64,000 nt of DNA from Acanthosoma haemorrhoidale (taxonomy: Eukaryota; Arthropoda; Insecta; Hemiptera; Acanthosomatidae), in assembly GCA_930367205.1 (NCBI GenBank), contig OV884015.1, positions 434,001-498,000 on the forward strand. Direction: 5' to 3'. The notes beneath the pieces were generated by a model, which was given only the letters and a program-made list of their open reading frames with translations, was not told the origin of the DNA and ran no database searches. A program made the translations under genes and the position numbers. Each line of letters opens with the position of its first letter. Position 1 is the stretch's first letter. This document shows positions 1-12,835 of this stretch, piece after piece.

Positions 1-240
1 GCGTATTTCTTAGCTAGTACGTTAGCTGCTGCCTTATTATGTTCTCCTGATACCAAAACAAGGAAAATGTCATCAAAAAGTTAAATTTTTACATATAAGA
101 GTATTTTATAGCTGGTTTGTTAGCTCCTGAACAATTATGATTTCCTCATACCAAAACAAGAAAATATCGTCAAGAAGTATAATTTTACAAAAATGCGTAT
201 TTTAAAGCTGGTACAATAATTCCTGCCCTATTATGTTAAC
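1..240 (+). repeat. Satellite B block 1 (98-bp monomer), cut by window start
   Basis: The last two and a half B monomers of a block that begins outside the window. They carry the exit-side variants seen before nearly every B-to-A switch: a monomer with ACATATAAGAGTAT, then one with GAACAATTATGATTTCC, then a partial monomer ending CCCTATTATGTTAAC. The variant pair AAGAAGTATAATTTT and GGTACAATAATTCC marks the rarer of two exit haplotypes, shared with the blocks ending at 1640, 23205 and 33428. No coding potential is seen. Confidence 0.95.
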
Positions 241-1316
241 TCGTAGCTTTGATCATACGATCGTATCACGTGATACAATTAGTGCCAATGATGCGGTACA
301 CTATCATAATCGACATCATTTAATAGTATATTCACTCGTAACTTTTATATTACGATCGTATCACGTGATATAATGAGTGCCAATGATGCGGTACACTATC
401 ATAATCGACATCATTTGATGTTATATTCACTCGTAACTTCAATCATACGATCGTATCACGTGATATAATGAGTGCAAATGATGCGGTACACTATCATAAT
501 TGACATTATTTAATAGTATATTCACTCGTAACTTTCATTATACGATCGTATCACGTGATATAATGAGTGCCAGTGATGATAAGGTACACTATCATAATCG
601 ACATCATTTGATGTTATATTTACTCGTATCTTTTATCATACGATCGCATTACGTGATACATTGAGTGCTAATGATACGGTACATTATCATTTTCGACATC
701 ATTTGATGTTATATTTACTCGTAACTTTAATCATACGATCGTATCACATGATACAATAAGTGCTAATGATATGGTGCACTATTGTATTCAACATCATTTA
801 ATAGTACATTCAATCGTAACTTTAATTATACGATCGTATCACGTGAAACAATGAGTGCTAATGATACATTATACAATCATATTCAACATCATTTGATGTT
901 ATATTCACTCGTAACTTTCATCATACGATCGTATCACGTGAAATAATGAGTGCCAATGATGCGGTACACTATCATAATCAACATCATTTGATGTTATATT
1001 CACCTGTAACTTTAATCATACGATCGTATCTCGTGATACAATGAGTGCCAATGATGCGGTACACTATTATATTCGCATCATTTGATGTTATATTCATTCA
1101 TGACTTCAATCATACGATCGTATCACGTGATACAATGAGTGCCAATGATACAGTACACTGTCATAATCGACATTATTTAATAGTATATTCACTGTAACTT
1201 CAATCATACGATTGTATCACGTGATACAATAAGTGCAAATGAAACGGCACACTATCATATTTGACATCATTTGATGTCATATTCACTCGTAACTTTGATT
1301 ATACGATCGTATGATC
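241..1316 (+). repeat. Satellite A block 1 (95-bp monomer, about 11.3 copies)
   Basis: Begins TCGTAGCTTTGATCATACG at the canonical B-to-A joint. Most copies show ATACGATCGTAT followed by CACGTG and end with CATTTGATGTTATATTC or a close variant. One monomer near 570 is a little longer (GCCAGTGATGATAAGG), and the same monomer recurs 1400 bp later. The block ends with the exit monomers (CATTATTTAATAG, then a 94-bp step with TCACTGTAAC). The joint palindrome at 1297-1316 has one changed base (GATT for GATC). Confidence 0.95.
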
Positions 1317-1640
1317 TTGTACGTTAGCTCTTGCCCCATTATGTTCTCCTGATACCAAAACAAGGAAAATATCGTCGAAAACTCAAATTTTTACAAAAAT
1401 GAGTATTTCTTAGCTAGTACGTTAGCTCCTGCCTTATTATGTTCTCCTGATACCAAAACAAGGAAAATGTCATCAAAAAGTTAAATTTTTACATATAAGA
1501 GTATTTTATAGCTGGTACGTTAGCTCCTGAACAATTATGATTTCCTCATACCAAAACAAGAAAATATCGTCAAGAAGTATAATTTTACAAAAATGCGTAT
1601 TTTAAAGCTGGTACAATAATTCCTGCCCTATTATGTTAAC
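1317..1640 (+). repeat. Satellite B block 2 (about 3.3 copies)
   Basis: The shortest B block with canonical joints on both sides: 324 bp, or 3 x 98 plus 30. It starts TTGTACGTTAGCTCTTGCCC and ends with the ACATATAAGAG and GAACAATTATG monomers and TATGTTAAC. Its right two thirds repeat positions 1-240 at an offset of exactly 1400 bp. Confidence 0.95.
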
Positions 1641-2812
1641 TCGTAGCTTTGATCATACGATCGTATCACGTGATACAATTAGTGCCAATGATGCGGTACA
1701 CTATCATAATCGACATCATTTAATAGTATATTCACTCGTAACTTTCATATTACGATCGTATCACGTGATACTATGAGTGCCAATGGTACGGTACACTGTC
1801 ATAATCGACATCATTTGATGTTATATTCACCTGTAACTTTAATCATACAATCGTATCACGTGAAACAATGAGTGCCAATGATAAGGTACACTATCATAAT
1901 CGACATCATTTAATAGTATATTCACTCGTAACTTTCATTATACGATCGTATCACGTGATATAATGAGTGCCAGTGATGATAAGGTACACTATCATAATCG
2001 ACATCATTTGATATTATATTTACTCGTATCTTTCATCATACGATCGCATTACGTGATACATTGAGTGCTAATGATACGGTACATTATCATTTTCGACATC
2101 ATTTGATGTTATATTTACTCGTAACTTTAATCATACGATCGTATCACATGATACAATAAGTGCTAATGATATGGTGCGCTATTGTATTCAACATCATTTA
2201 ATAGTACATTCAATCGTAACTTTAATTATACGATCGTATCACGTGAAACAATGAGTGCTAATGATACATTATACAATCATATTCAACATCATTTGATGTT
2301 ATATTCACTCGTAACTTTCATCATACGATCGTATCACGTGAAATAATGAGTGCCAATGATGCGGTACACTATCATAATCAACATCATTTGATGTTATATT
2401 CACCTGTAACTTTATTCATACGATCGTATCTCGTGATACAATGAGTGCCAATGATGTGGTACACTATTATATTCGCATCATTTGATGTTATATTCATTCA
2501 TGACTTCAATCATACGATCGTATCACGTGATACAATGAGTGCCAATGATACAGTACACTATCATAATTGACATCATTTGATGTTATATTCACTCGTAACT
2601 TTCATCATACGATCGTATCACGTGATACAATGAGTGCTAATGATACGGTACATTATCATATTCGACATCATTTGATGTTATATTTACTCGTAATTTTAAT
2701 CATACGATCGTATCACGTGAAACATTGAGTGCTAATGATACACTATACAGTCATATTTAGCATCATTTGATGTTATATTCACTCGTGACTTTGATCATAC
2801 GATCGTATGATC
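1641..2812 (+). repeat. Satellite A block 2 (about 12.3 copies)
   Basis: The first 900 bp or so follow block 1 (241-1160) monomer for monomer at an offset of 1400 bp, including the variant GCCAGTGATGATAAGG at 1971. After about 2560 the order changes to GATACGGTACATTATCATATTC and then CACTATACAGTCATATTTAGC types. The block closes with the perfect palindrome at 2793-2812. Confidence 0.95.
2793..2812. other. 20-bp perfect palindrome at A-to-B joint (first perfect copy)
   Basis: GATCATACGATCGTATGATC equals its own reverse complement. Further perfect copies end at 5959, 12835, 15005, 18217, 18609, 23614, 33837, 38571, 41618, 44277, 46350, 49104, 56021 and 57334. Copies at 1297-1316 and 32696-32715 each have one substitution. 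It arises because the last A monomer carries TTTGATCATACG on the left and the joint supplies GATC on the right. Confidence 0.95.
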
Positions 2813-4504
2813 TTGTACGTTAGCTCTTGCCCCTTTATGTTCTCCTGATACCAAAATAAAGAAAACATTTTAAAGAAGTTGAATTTTTACAAAAATGCGT
2901 ATTTCATAGCATGTACGTTAGCACCTGCCCCATTATGTTCTCCTAATACCAAAACAAGAAAAATGACGTCAAAAAGTCGAATTTTTACAAAAATGCGTAT
3001 TTAGAGCTAGTACGTTAGCTCCTGTCCCATTATGTTCTCCTGATACCAAAACAAAGAAAATATCGTCCAAAAGTCAAATTTTTACAAAAATGCGTATTTA
3101 GAGCTAGTACGTTAGCTCCTGCCCCATTATGTTCTCCTGATACGAAAACCAGGAAAATATCGTCAAAAAGTCAAATTAAAAAAAAATAGGTATCTCATAG
3201 CTGGTACGTTAGCTCCTGTCCCATTATGTTCTCCTGATACCGAAACAAAAAAAATATCGTCTAAAATTCAAATTTTTAAAAAATGGGTATTTCATAGCTG
3301 GAACGTTATAGCTCCTGCTCTTTTATGTTCTCCTGATACGAAATCAAGGAAAATATCGTCAGAAAGTCGAATTTTTAAAAAATGCGTATTTCATAGCTAG
3401 TACGTCAGCTCCTGCCCCATTATGTTCTCCTGATACGAAAACAAGGAAAATATCGTCAAAAAGTCGAATGTTTAAAAAATGGGTATTTCATAGCTGGAAC
3501 GTTAGCTCCTGGTCTTTTATGTTCTCCTGATACGAAATCAAGGAAAATATCGTCAAAAACTCAAATTTTTACAAAAATGCGTATTTCATAGCTGGTACGT
3601 TAGCTCCTGCCCCATTATGTTCTCCTGATACCAAAACAAGGAAAATATCGTCCAAAACTCAAATTTTTACAAAAATGCGTATTTCATAGCTAGTACGTTA
3701 GCTCCTGCCCCATTATGTTCTCCTGATACCAAAACAAGGAAAATATCGTCAAAAACTCAAATTTTTACAAAAATGCGTATTTCATAGCTGGTACGTTAGC
3801 TCCTGCCCCATTATGTTCTCCTGATACCAAAACATGGAAAATATCGTCCAAAACTCAAATTTTTACAAAAATGCGTATTTCATAGCTAGTATGTTAGCTC
3901 CTGCCCCATTATGTTCTCCTGATACCAAAACAAGGAAAATATCGTCGAAAACTCAAATTTTTACAAAAATTGCGTATTTCATAGCTGGTACGTTAGCTCC
4001 TGCCCTATTATGCTCTCCTGATACGAAAACCAGGAAAATATCGTCAAAAAGTCGAATTTTTCAAAAATGCGTATTTTATAGCTAGTACGTCAGCTCCTGC
4101 CCCATTATGTTCTCCTGATACGAAAACAAGAAAAATATCGTCAAAAAGTTGAATTTTTAAAAAATGGGTATTTCATAGCTAGTACGTTAGCTCCTGCCCC
4201 ATTATGTTCTCCTGATACCAAAACAAGAAAAATATCGTTGAAAACTTAAATTTTTACAAAAATGCGTATTTCTTAGCTAGTACGTTAGCTCCTGCCTTAT
4301 TATGTTCTCCTGATACCAAAACAAGTAAAATGTCATCAAAAAGTTAAATTTTTACATATAAGAGTATTTTATAGCTGGTACGTTAGCTCCTGAACAATTA
4401 TGATTTCCTCATACCAAAACAAGAAAAATATCGTCAAAAAGTAGAATTTTACAAAAATGCTTATTTCATAGCTGGTACAAAAATTCCTGCCCTATTAGGT
4501 TAAC
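2813..4504 (+). repeat. Satellite B block 3 (about 17.3 copies)
   Basis: 1692 bp of 97-99-bp B monomers. A typical copy reads GTACGTTAGCTCCTGCCCC, TATGTTCTCCTGATACC, then A/T-rich sequence to ACAAAAATGCGTATTTCATAG. One monomer near 3320 has a small insertion (GGAACGTTATAGCTCC). A monomer near 3969 has one extra T (ACAAAAATTGCG), making it 99 bp, which leaves a frame open for 83 codons at 3834-4085. I regard that as a repeat artefact. The block ends with the common exit haplotype (GGTACAAAAATTCC). Confidence 0.95.
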
Positions 4505-4545
4505 TCGTAGCTTTGATCATACGATCGTATCACGTGATACAATTA
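4505..4545. other. Example of overlapping palindromes in an A monomer
   Basis: ATACGATCGTAT (12 bp) overlaps GTATCACGTGATAC (14 bp) by the four bases GTAT; both are perfect palindromes. The first contains the PvuI site CGATCG and the second the E-box/PmlI site CACGTG. The arrangement recurs every 95 bp through A, with subtype-specific losses: GAAAC copies keep only TCACGTGA of the second palindrome, CGATAG copies lose CGATCG, CTCGTG copies lose the E-box, and CGATCACATCACATG copies lose both. Any protein binding is inference. Confidence 0.9.
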
Positions 4546-5959
4546 GTGCCAATGATGCGGTACACTATCATAATTGACATCATTTGATGTTATATTCACT
4601 CGTAACTTTCATCATACAATCGTATCACGTGATACAATGAGTGCTAATGATACGGTACATTATCATATTTGACATCATTTGATGTTATATTTACTCGTAA
4701 TTTTAATCATACGATCGTATCACGTGAAACAATGAGTGCTAATGATACACTATACAGTCATATTTAGCATCATTTGATGTTATATTCACTCGTGACTTCA
4801 ATCATACGATAGTATCACGTGATATAATGAGTGCCAATGATGCGGTACACTATCATAATCGACATCATTTGATGTTATATTCACCTGTAACTTTAATCAT
4901 ACGATCGTATCACGTGAAACAATGAGTGCTAATGATACATTATACAATCATATTCAACATCATTTGATGTTATATTTACTCGTAACTTTAATCATACGAT
5001 CGTATCACGTGAAACAGTGAGTGCTAATGATACACTATACAATCATATTTAGCATCATTTGATGTTATATTCACTCGTGACTTCAATCATACGATAGTAT
5101 CACGTGATATAATGAGTGCCAATGATGCGGTACACTATCATAATCGACATCATTTGATGTTATATTCACCTGTAACTTTAATCATACGATCGTATCACGC
5201 GAAACAATGAGTGCTAATGATACATTATACAATCATATTCATCATTATTTGATGTTATATTTACTCGTGACTTCAATCATACGATCGTATCACGTGATAT
5301 ATTGAGTGCCAATGATGCGGTACACTATCATAATCGACATCATTTGATGTTATATTCACCTGTAACTTTAATCATACGATCGTATCACGTGAAACAATGA
5401 GTGCTAATGATACATTATACAATCATATTCAACATCATTTGATGTTATCTTCACTCGTAACGTTAATCATACGATCGTATCACGTGATACAATGTGTGCT
5501 AATGATGCGGTACACTATCATAATCGACATCATTTGATGTTATATTCATTCGTGACTTCAATCATACGATCGTATCACGTGATACTATGAGTGCCAATGG
5601 TACGGTACACTGTCATAATCGACATCATTTGATGTTATATTCACCTGTAACTTTAATCATACAATCGTATCACGTGATACAATGAGTGCCAATGATACAG
5701 TACACTATCATAATTGACATCATTTGATGTTATATTCACTCGTAACTTTCATCATACGATCGTATCACGTGATACAATGAGTGCTAATGATACGGTACAT
5801 TATCATATTCGACATCATTTGATGTTATATTTACTCGTAACTTTAATCATACGATCGTATCACGTGATACAATGAGTGCTAATGATACGGTACATTATCA
5901 TATTCGACATCATTTGATGTTATATTTACTCGTGACTTTGATCATACGATCGTATGATC
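4505..5959 (+). repeat. Satellite A block 3 (about 15.3 copies)
   Basis: Opens with the common entry series of A subtypes: CAATTAGTGCC, then GATACGGTACATTATC, then CACTATACAGTCATATTTAGC, then a copy with CGATAGTATCACGTG. The first 1.16 kb match the block starting at 8627 at an offset of 4122 bp. It closes with the perfect palindrome at 5940-5959. Confidence 0.95.
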
Positions 5960-8626
5960 TTGTACGTTAGCTCTTGCCCCTTTATGTTCTCCTGATACCA
6001 AAATAAAGAAAACATTTTAAAGAAGTTGAATTTTTACAAAAATGCGTATTTCATAGCTTGTACGTTAGCACCTGCCCCATTATGTTCTCCTAATACCAAA
6101 ACAAGAAAAATGACGTCAAAAAGTCGAATTTTTACAAAAATGCGTATTTAGAGCTAGTACGTTAGCTCCTGTCCCATTATGTTCTCCTGATACCGAAACA
6201 AAAAAAATATCGTCTAAAATTCAAATTTTTAAAAAATGGGTATTTCATAGCTGGAACGTTAGCTCCTGCTCTTTTATGTTCTCCTGATACGAAATCAAGG
6301 AAAATATCGTCAGAAAGTCGAATTTTTAAAAAATGCGTATTTCATAGCTAGTACGTCAGCTCCTGCCCCATTATGTTCTCCTGATACGAAAACAAGGAAA
6401 ATATCGTCAAAAAGTCGAATGTTTAAAAAATGGGTATTTCATAGCTGGAACGTTAGCTCCTGGTCTTTTATGTTCTCCTGATACGAAATCAAGGAAAATA
6501 TCGTCAAAAACTCAAATTTTTACAAAAATGCGTATTTTATAGCTGGTACGTTAGCTCCTGCCCCATTATGTTCTCCTGATACCAAAACAAGGAAAATATC
6601 GTCCAAAACTCAAATTTTTACAAAAATGCGTATTTCATAGCTAGTACGTTAGCTCCTGCCCCATTATGTTCTCCTGATACCAAAACAAGGAAAATATCGT
6701 CAAAAAGTCGAATGTTTAAAAAATGGGTATTTCATAGCTGGAACGTTAGCTCCTGGTCTTTTATGTTCTCCTGATACGAAATCAAGGAAAATATCGTCAA
6801 AAACTCAAATTTTTACAAAAATGCGTATTTTATAGCTGGTACGTTAGCTCCTGCCCCATTATGTTCTCCTGATACCAAAACAAGGAAAATATCGTCCAAA
6901 ACTCAAATTTTTACAAAAATGCGTATTTCATAGCTAGTACGTTAGCTCCTGCCCCATTATGTTCTCCTGATACCAAAACAAGGAAAATATCGTCCAAAAC
7001 TCAAATTTTTACAAAAATGCGTATTTCATAGCTAGTACGTTAGCTCCTGCCCCATTATGTTCTCCTGATACCAAAACAAGGAAAATATCGTCGAAAACTC
7101 AAATTTTTACAAAAATTGCGTATTTCATAGCTGGTACGTTAGCTCCTGCCCTATTATGCTCTCCTGATACGAAAACCAGGAAAATATCGTCAAAAAGTCG
7201 AATTTTTAAAAAATGCGTATTTTATAGCTAGTACGTCAGCTCCTGCCCCATTATGTTCTCCTGATACGAAAACAAGAAAAATATCGTCAAAAAGTTAAAT
7301 TTTTAAAAAATGGGTATTTCATAGCTAGTACGTTAGCTCCTGCCCCATTATGTTCTCCTGATACCAAAACAAGAAAAATATCGTTGAAAACTCAAATTTT
7401 TACAAAAATGCGTATTTCTTAGCTAGTACGTTAGCTCCTGCCTTATTATGTTCTCCTGATACCGAAACAAAAAAAATATCGTCTAAAATTCAAATTTTTA
7501 AAAAATGGGTATTTCATAGCTGGAACGTTAGCTCCTGCTCTTTTATGTTCTCCTGATACGAAATCAAGGAAAATATCGTCAGAAAGTCGAATTTTTAAAA
7601 AATGCGTATTTCATAGCTAGTACGTCAGCTCCTGCCCCATTATGTTCTCCTGATACGAAAACAAGGAAAATATCGTCAAAAAGTCGAATGTTTAAAAAAT
7701 GGGTATTTCATAGCTGGAACGTTAGCTCCTGGTCTTTTATGTTCTCCTGATACGAAATCAAGGAAAATATCGTCAAAAACTCAAATTTTTACAAAAATGC
7801 GTATTTTATAGCTGGTACGTTAGCTCCTGCCCCATTATGTTCTCCTGATACCAAAACAAGGAAAATATCGTCCAAAACTCAAATTTTTACAAAAATGCGT
7901 ATTTCATAGCTAGTACGTTAGCTCCTGCCCCATTATGTTCTCCTGATACCAAAACAAGGAAAATATCGTCCAAAACTCAAATTTTTACAAAAATGCGTAT
8001 TTCATAGCTAGTACGTTAGCTCCTGCCCCATTATGTTCTCCTGATACCAAAACAAGGAAAATATCGTCGAAAACTCAAATTTTTACAAAAATTGCGTATT
8101 TCATAGCTGGTACGTTAGCTCCTGCCCTATTATGCTCTCCTGATACGAAAACCAGGAAAATATCGTCAAAAAGTCGAATTTTTAAAAAATGCGTATTTTA
8201 TAGCTAGTACGTCAGCTCCTGCCCCATTATGTTCTCCTGATACGAAAACAAGAAAAATATCGTCAAAAAGTTAAATTTTTAAAAAATGGGTATTTCATAG
8301 CTAGTACGTTAGCTCCTGCCCCATTATGTTCTCCTGATACCAAAACAAGAAAAATATCGTTGAAAACTCAAATTTTTACAAAAATGCGTATTTCTTAGCT
8401 AGTACGTTAGCTCCTGCCTTATTATGTTCTCCTGATACCAAAACAAGTAAAATGTCATCAAAAAGTTAAATTTTTACATATAAGAGTATTTTATAGCTGG
8501 TACGTTAGCTCCTGAACAATTATGATTTCCTCATACCAAAACAAGAAAAATATCGTCAAAAAGTAGAATTTTACAAAAATGCTTATTTCATAGCTGGTAC
8601 AAAAATTCCTGCCCTATTAGGTTAAC
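5960..8626 (+). repeat. Satellite B block 4 (about 27 copies, largest B block)
   Basis: 2667 bp, the longest B stretch in the window. It contains a nested duplication: a run that begins with ACCGAAACAAAAAAAATATC at about 6193 starts again at about 7461, and the first run holds an extra 3-monomer (about 293 bp) internal duplication marked by GTCGAATGTTTAAAAAATGG at about 6413 and 6706. The exit monomers are of the common haplotype, with CTATTAGGTTAAC. Confidence 0.95.
6181..8400 (+). repeat. Nested tandem duplication of B monomers
   Basis: A run of about ten B monomers starting with ACCGAAACAAAA is present twice. Landmarks sit 1269 bp apart on the left side and 976 bp apart on the right. The difference of 293 bp is a three-monomer duplication found only in the first copy (6411-6703 repeated from 6704). 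Confidence 0.8.
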
Positions 8627-11600
8627 TCGTAGCTTTGATCATACGATCGTATCACGTGATACAATTAGTGCCAATGATGCGGTACACTATCATAATTGAC
8701 ATCATTTGATGTTATATTCACTCGTAACTTTCATCATACGATCGTATCACGTGATACAATGAGTGCTAATGATACGGTACATTATCATATTCGACATCAT
8801 TTGATGTTATATTTACTCGTAATTTTAATCATACGATCGTATCACGTGAAACAATGAGTGCTAATGATACACTATACAGTCATATTTAGCATCATTTGAT
8901 GTTATATTCACTCGTGACTTCAATCATACGATAGTATCACGTGATATAATGAGTGCCAATGATGCGGTACACTATCATAATCGACATCATTTGATGTTAT
9001 ATTCACCTGTAACTTTAATCATACGATCGTATCACGTGAAACAATGAGTGCTAATGATACATTATACAATCATATTCAACATCATTTGATGTTATATTTA
9101 CTCGTAACTTTAATGATTCGATCGTATCACGTGAAACAATGAGTGCTAATGATACACTATACAATCATATTTAGCATCATTTGATGTTATATTCACTCGT
9201 GACTTCAATCATACGATAGTATCACGTGATATAATGAGTGCCAATGATGCGGTACACTATCATAATCGACATCATTTGATGTTATATTCACCTGTAACTT
9301 TAATCATACGATCGTATCACGTGAAACAATGAGTGCTAATGATACATTATACAATCATATTCAACATTATTTGATGTTATATTTACTCGTGACTTCAATC
9401 ATACGATCGTATCACGTGATATATTGAGTGCCAATGATGCGGTACACTATCATAATCGACATCATTTGATGTTATATTCACCTGTAACTTTAATCATACG
9501 ATCGTATCACGTGAAACAATGAGTGCTAATGATACATTATACAATCATATTCAACATCATTTGATGTTATCTTCACTCGTAACGTTAATCATACGATCGT
9601 ATCACGTGATACAATGTGTGCTAATGATGCGGTACACTATCATAATCGACATCATTTGATGTTATATTCATTCGTGACTTCAATCATACGATCGTATCAC
9701 GTGATACTATGAGTGCCAATGGTACGGTACACTGTCATAATCGACATCATTTGATGTTATATTCACCTGTAACTTTAATCATACAATCGTATCACGTGAA
9801 ACAATGAGTGCCAATGATAAGGTACACTATCATAATCGACATCATTTGATGTTAAATTCACTCGTAACTTTCATCATACGATCGTATCTCGTGATACAAT
9901 GAGTGTCAATGCTACACTATACAATCATATTTAGCATTATTTGATGTTATATTCACTCGTGACTTCAATCATACGATCACATCACATGATACAATAAGTG
10001 CTAATGATATGGTGCGCTATCATATACGACATCAATTGATATTATATTCACCTGTAACTTTAATCATACGATCGTATCACGTGAAACAATGAGTGCTAAT
10101 GATACATTATACAATCATATTCAACATCATTTGATGTTATATTCACTCGTGACTTCAATCATACGATCGTATCTCGTGATACAATGAGTGTCAATGCTAC
10201 ACTATACAATCATATTTAGCATTATTTGATGTTATATTCACTCGTGACTTCAATCATACGATAGTATCACGTGATATAATGAGTGCCAATGATGCAGTAC
10301 ACTATTATAATCGACATCATTTGATGTTATATTCACTTGTAACTTTAATCATACGATCGCATCACATGATACAATAAGTGCTAATGATACATTATACAAT
10401 CATATTCAACATCATTTGATGTTATATTCACCTGTAACTTTAATCATACGATCGTATCACGTGAAACAATGAGTGCTAATGATACATTATACAATCATAT
10501 TCAACATTATTTGATGTTATATTTACTCGTGACTTCAATCATACGATCGTATCACGTGATATATTGAGTGCCAATGATGCGGTACACTATCATAATCGAC
10601 ATCATTTGATGTTATATTCACCTGTAACTTTAATCATACGATCGTATCACGTGAAACAATGAGTGCTAATGATACATTATACAATCATATTCAACATCAT
10701 TTGATGTTATCTTCACTCGTAACGTTAATCATACGATCGTATCACGTGATACAATGTGTGCTAATGATGCGGTACACTATCATAATTGACATCATTTGAT
10801 GTTATATTCATTCGTGACTTCAATCATACGATCGTATCACGTGATACTATGAGTGCCAATGGTACGGTACACTGTCATAATCGACATCATTTGATGTTAT
10901 ATTCACCTGTAACTTTAATCATACAATCGTATCACGTGAAACAATGAGTGCCAATGATAAGGTACACTATCATAATCGACATCATTTGATGTTAAATTCA
11001 CTCGTAACTTTCATCATACGATCGTATCTCGTGATACAATGAGTGTCAATGCTACACTATACAATCATATTTAGCATTATTTGATGTTATATTCACTCGT
11101 GACTTCAATCATACGATCACATCACATGATACAATAAGTGCTAATGATATGGTGCGCTATCATATACGACATCAATTGATATTATATTCACCTGTAACTT
11201 TAATCATACGATCGTATGACGTGAAACAATGAGTGCTAATGATACATTATACAATCATATCCAACATCATTTGATGTTATATTCACTCGTGACTTCAATC
11301 ATATGATAGTATCACGTGATATAATGAGTGTCAATGCTACACTATACAATCATATTTAGCATTATTTGATGTTATATTCACTCGTGACTTCAATCATACG
11401 ATAGTATCACGTGATATAATGAGTGCCAATGATGCAGTACACTATTATAATCGACATCATTTGATGTTATATTCACTTGTAACTTTAATCATACGATCGC
11501 ATCACATGATACAATAAGTGCTAATGATATCGTGCACTATTATATTCAACATCATTTAAGTGTATCTCCAATCGTAACTTTAATCATACGATCGTATCAC

Positions 11601-12835
11601 GTGAAACAATAAGTGCTAATGATACATTATACAATCCTATTCGACATCATTTGATGTTATATTCACTCGTAACTTTCATCATACGATCGTATCACGTGAT
11701 ACAATGAGTGCTTATGATACGCAACACTATCATAATTGACATCATTTGATATTATATTCACTCGTTACTTCGATCATACGATCGTATCACGTGATATAAT
11801 GAGTGCCAATGATGTGGTACACTATCATAATGGACATCATTTTATAGTATATCCACTCGTGACTTCAATCATACGATCGTATCTCGTGATACAATGAGTG
11901 TCAATGCTACACTATACAATCATATTGAGCATTATTTGATGTTATATTCACTCGTGACTTCAATCATACGATCGTATCACGTGATACAATGAGTGCTTAT
12001 GATACGCAACACTATCATAATTGACATCATTTGATATTATATTCACTCGTGACTTCAATCATACGATCGTATCACGTGATATAATGAGTGCCAATGATGT
12101 GGTACACTATCATAATCGACATCATTTTATAGTATATTCTCTCGTGACGTTAATCATACGATCGTATCTCGTGATAAAATGAGTGTCAATGCTACACTAT
12201 ACAATCATATTTAGCATTATTTGATGTTATATTCACTCGTGACTTCAATCATACGATCACATCACATGATACAATAAGTGCTAATGATATGGTGCGCTAT
12301 CATATACGACATCAATTGATATTATATTCACCTGTAACTTTAATCATACGATCGTATGACGTGAAACAATGAGTGCTAATGATACATTATACAATCATAT
12401 CCAACATCATTTGATGTTATATTCACTCGTGACTTCAATCATATGATAGTATCACGTGATATAATGATTGCCAATAATGCGGTTCATTATCATATTCGAA
12501 ATCATTTGATGTTATATTCACTCGTAACTTCAATCATACAATCGTATCATGTGATACAATGTGTGCTAATGATGCGGCACACTATCATAATCGACATCAT
12601 TTGATGTTATATTCATTCATGACTTCAATCATACGATCGTATCACGTGATACAATGAGTGCCAATGATACAGTACACTGTCATAATCGACATTATTTAAT
12701 AGTATATTCACTGTAACTTCAATCATACGATTGTATCACGTGATACAATAAGTGCAAATGATACGGCACACTATCATATTTGACATCATTTGATGTCATA
12801 TTCACTCGTAACTTTGATCATACGATCGTATGATC
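8627..12835 (+). repeat. Satellite A block 4 (about 44.3 copies)
   Basis: 4209 bp. The left part repeats block 3. The middle holds a 12-monomer higher-order repeat (see 9300-11580). The right part (from about 11640) alternates GTGCTTATGATACGCAAC, GATGTGGTACAC and TGTCAATGCTACAC monomers. The last 650 bp match the ends of the A blocks closing at 15005 and 18217. It ends with the perfect palindrome at 12816-12835. Confidence 0.95.
9300..11580 (+). repeat. 12-monomer (1140-bp) higher-order repeat of A, two copies
   Basis: Landmarks repeat at an offset of exactly 1140 bp: ATATTGAGTGCC (9421 and 10561), GATGTTAAATTCACTCG (9849 and 10989), and the CGATCACATCACATG monomer (9970 and 11110). Edges are placed approximately, at about 9300-10440 and 10440-11580. 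Single monomers have been exchanged between copies near 10150 and 11290. Confidence 0.85.

Larger units (their letters stand above)
1..2560 (+). repeat. 1400-bp composite A+B tandem duplication
   Basis: Positions 1-1160 and 1401-2560 match at a constant offset of 1400 bp through a B block end, the B-to-A joint and about nine A monomers. They share the rare GCCAGTGATGATAAGG monomer (571 and 1971). The copies have diverged at scattered bases (for example 361-380 against 1761-1780). The left edge may lie outside the window. Confidence 0.85.

Noticed and set aside
3834..4085. 83-codon open frame in B (and the 76-codon frame at 12902-13132)
   Set aside because: It is translated satellite with a 33-residue internal repeat produced by a 99-bp monomer. 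No ribosome-binding, splice or promoter context is seen, and neighbouring monomers are full of stops in every frame.
5960..8626. Transposon or LTR element within B blocks
   Set aside because: No coding remnants, terminal repeats or poly-A tails were found. A-rich stretches belong to the monomer, and the duplicated A flank of B blocks is more simply explained by joint copying, although an ancient insertion at the founding joint cannot be excluded.
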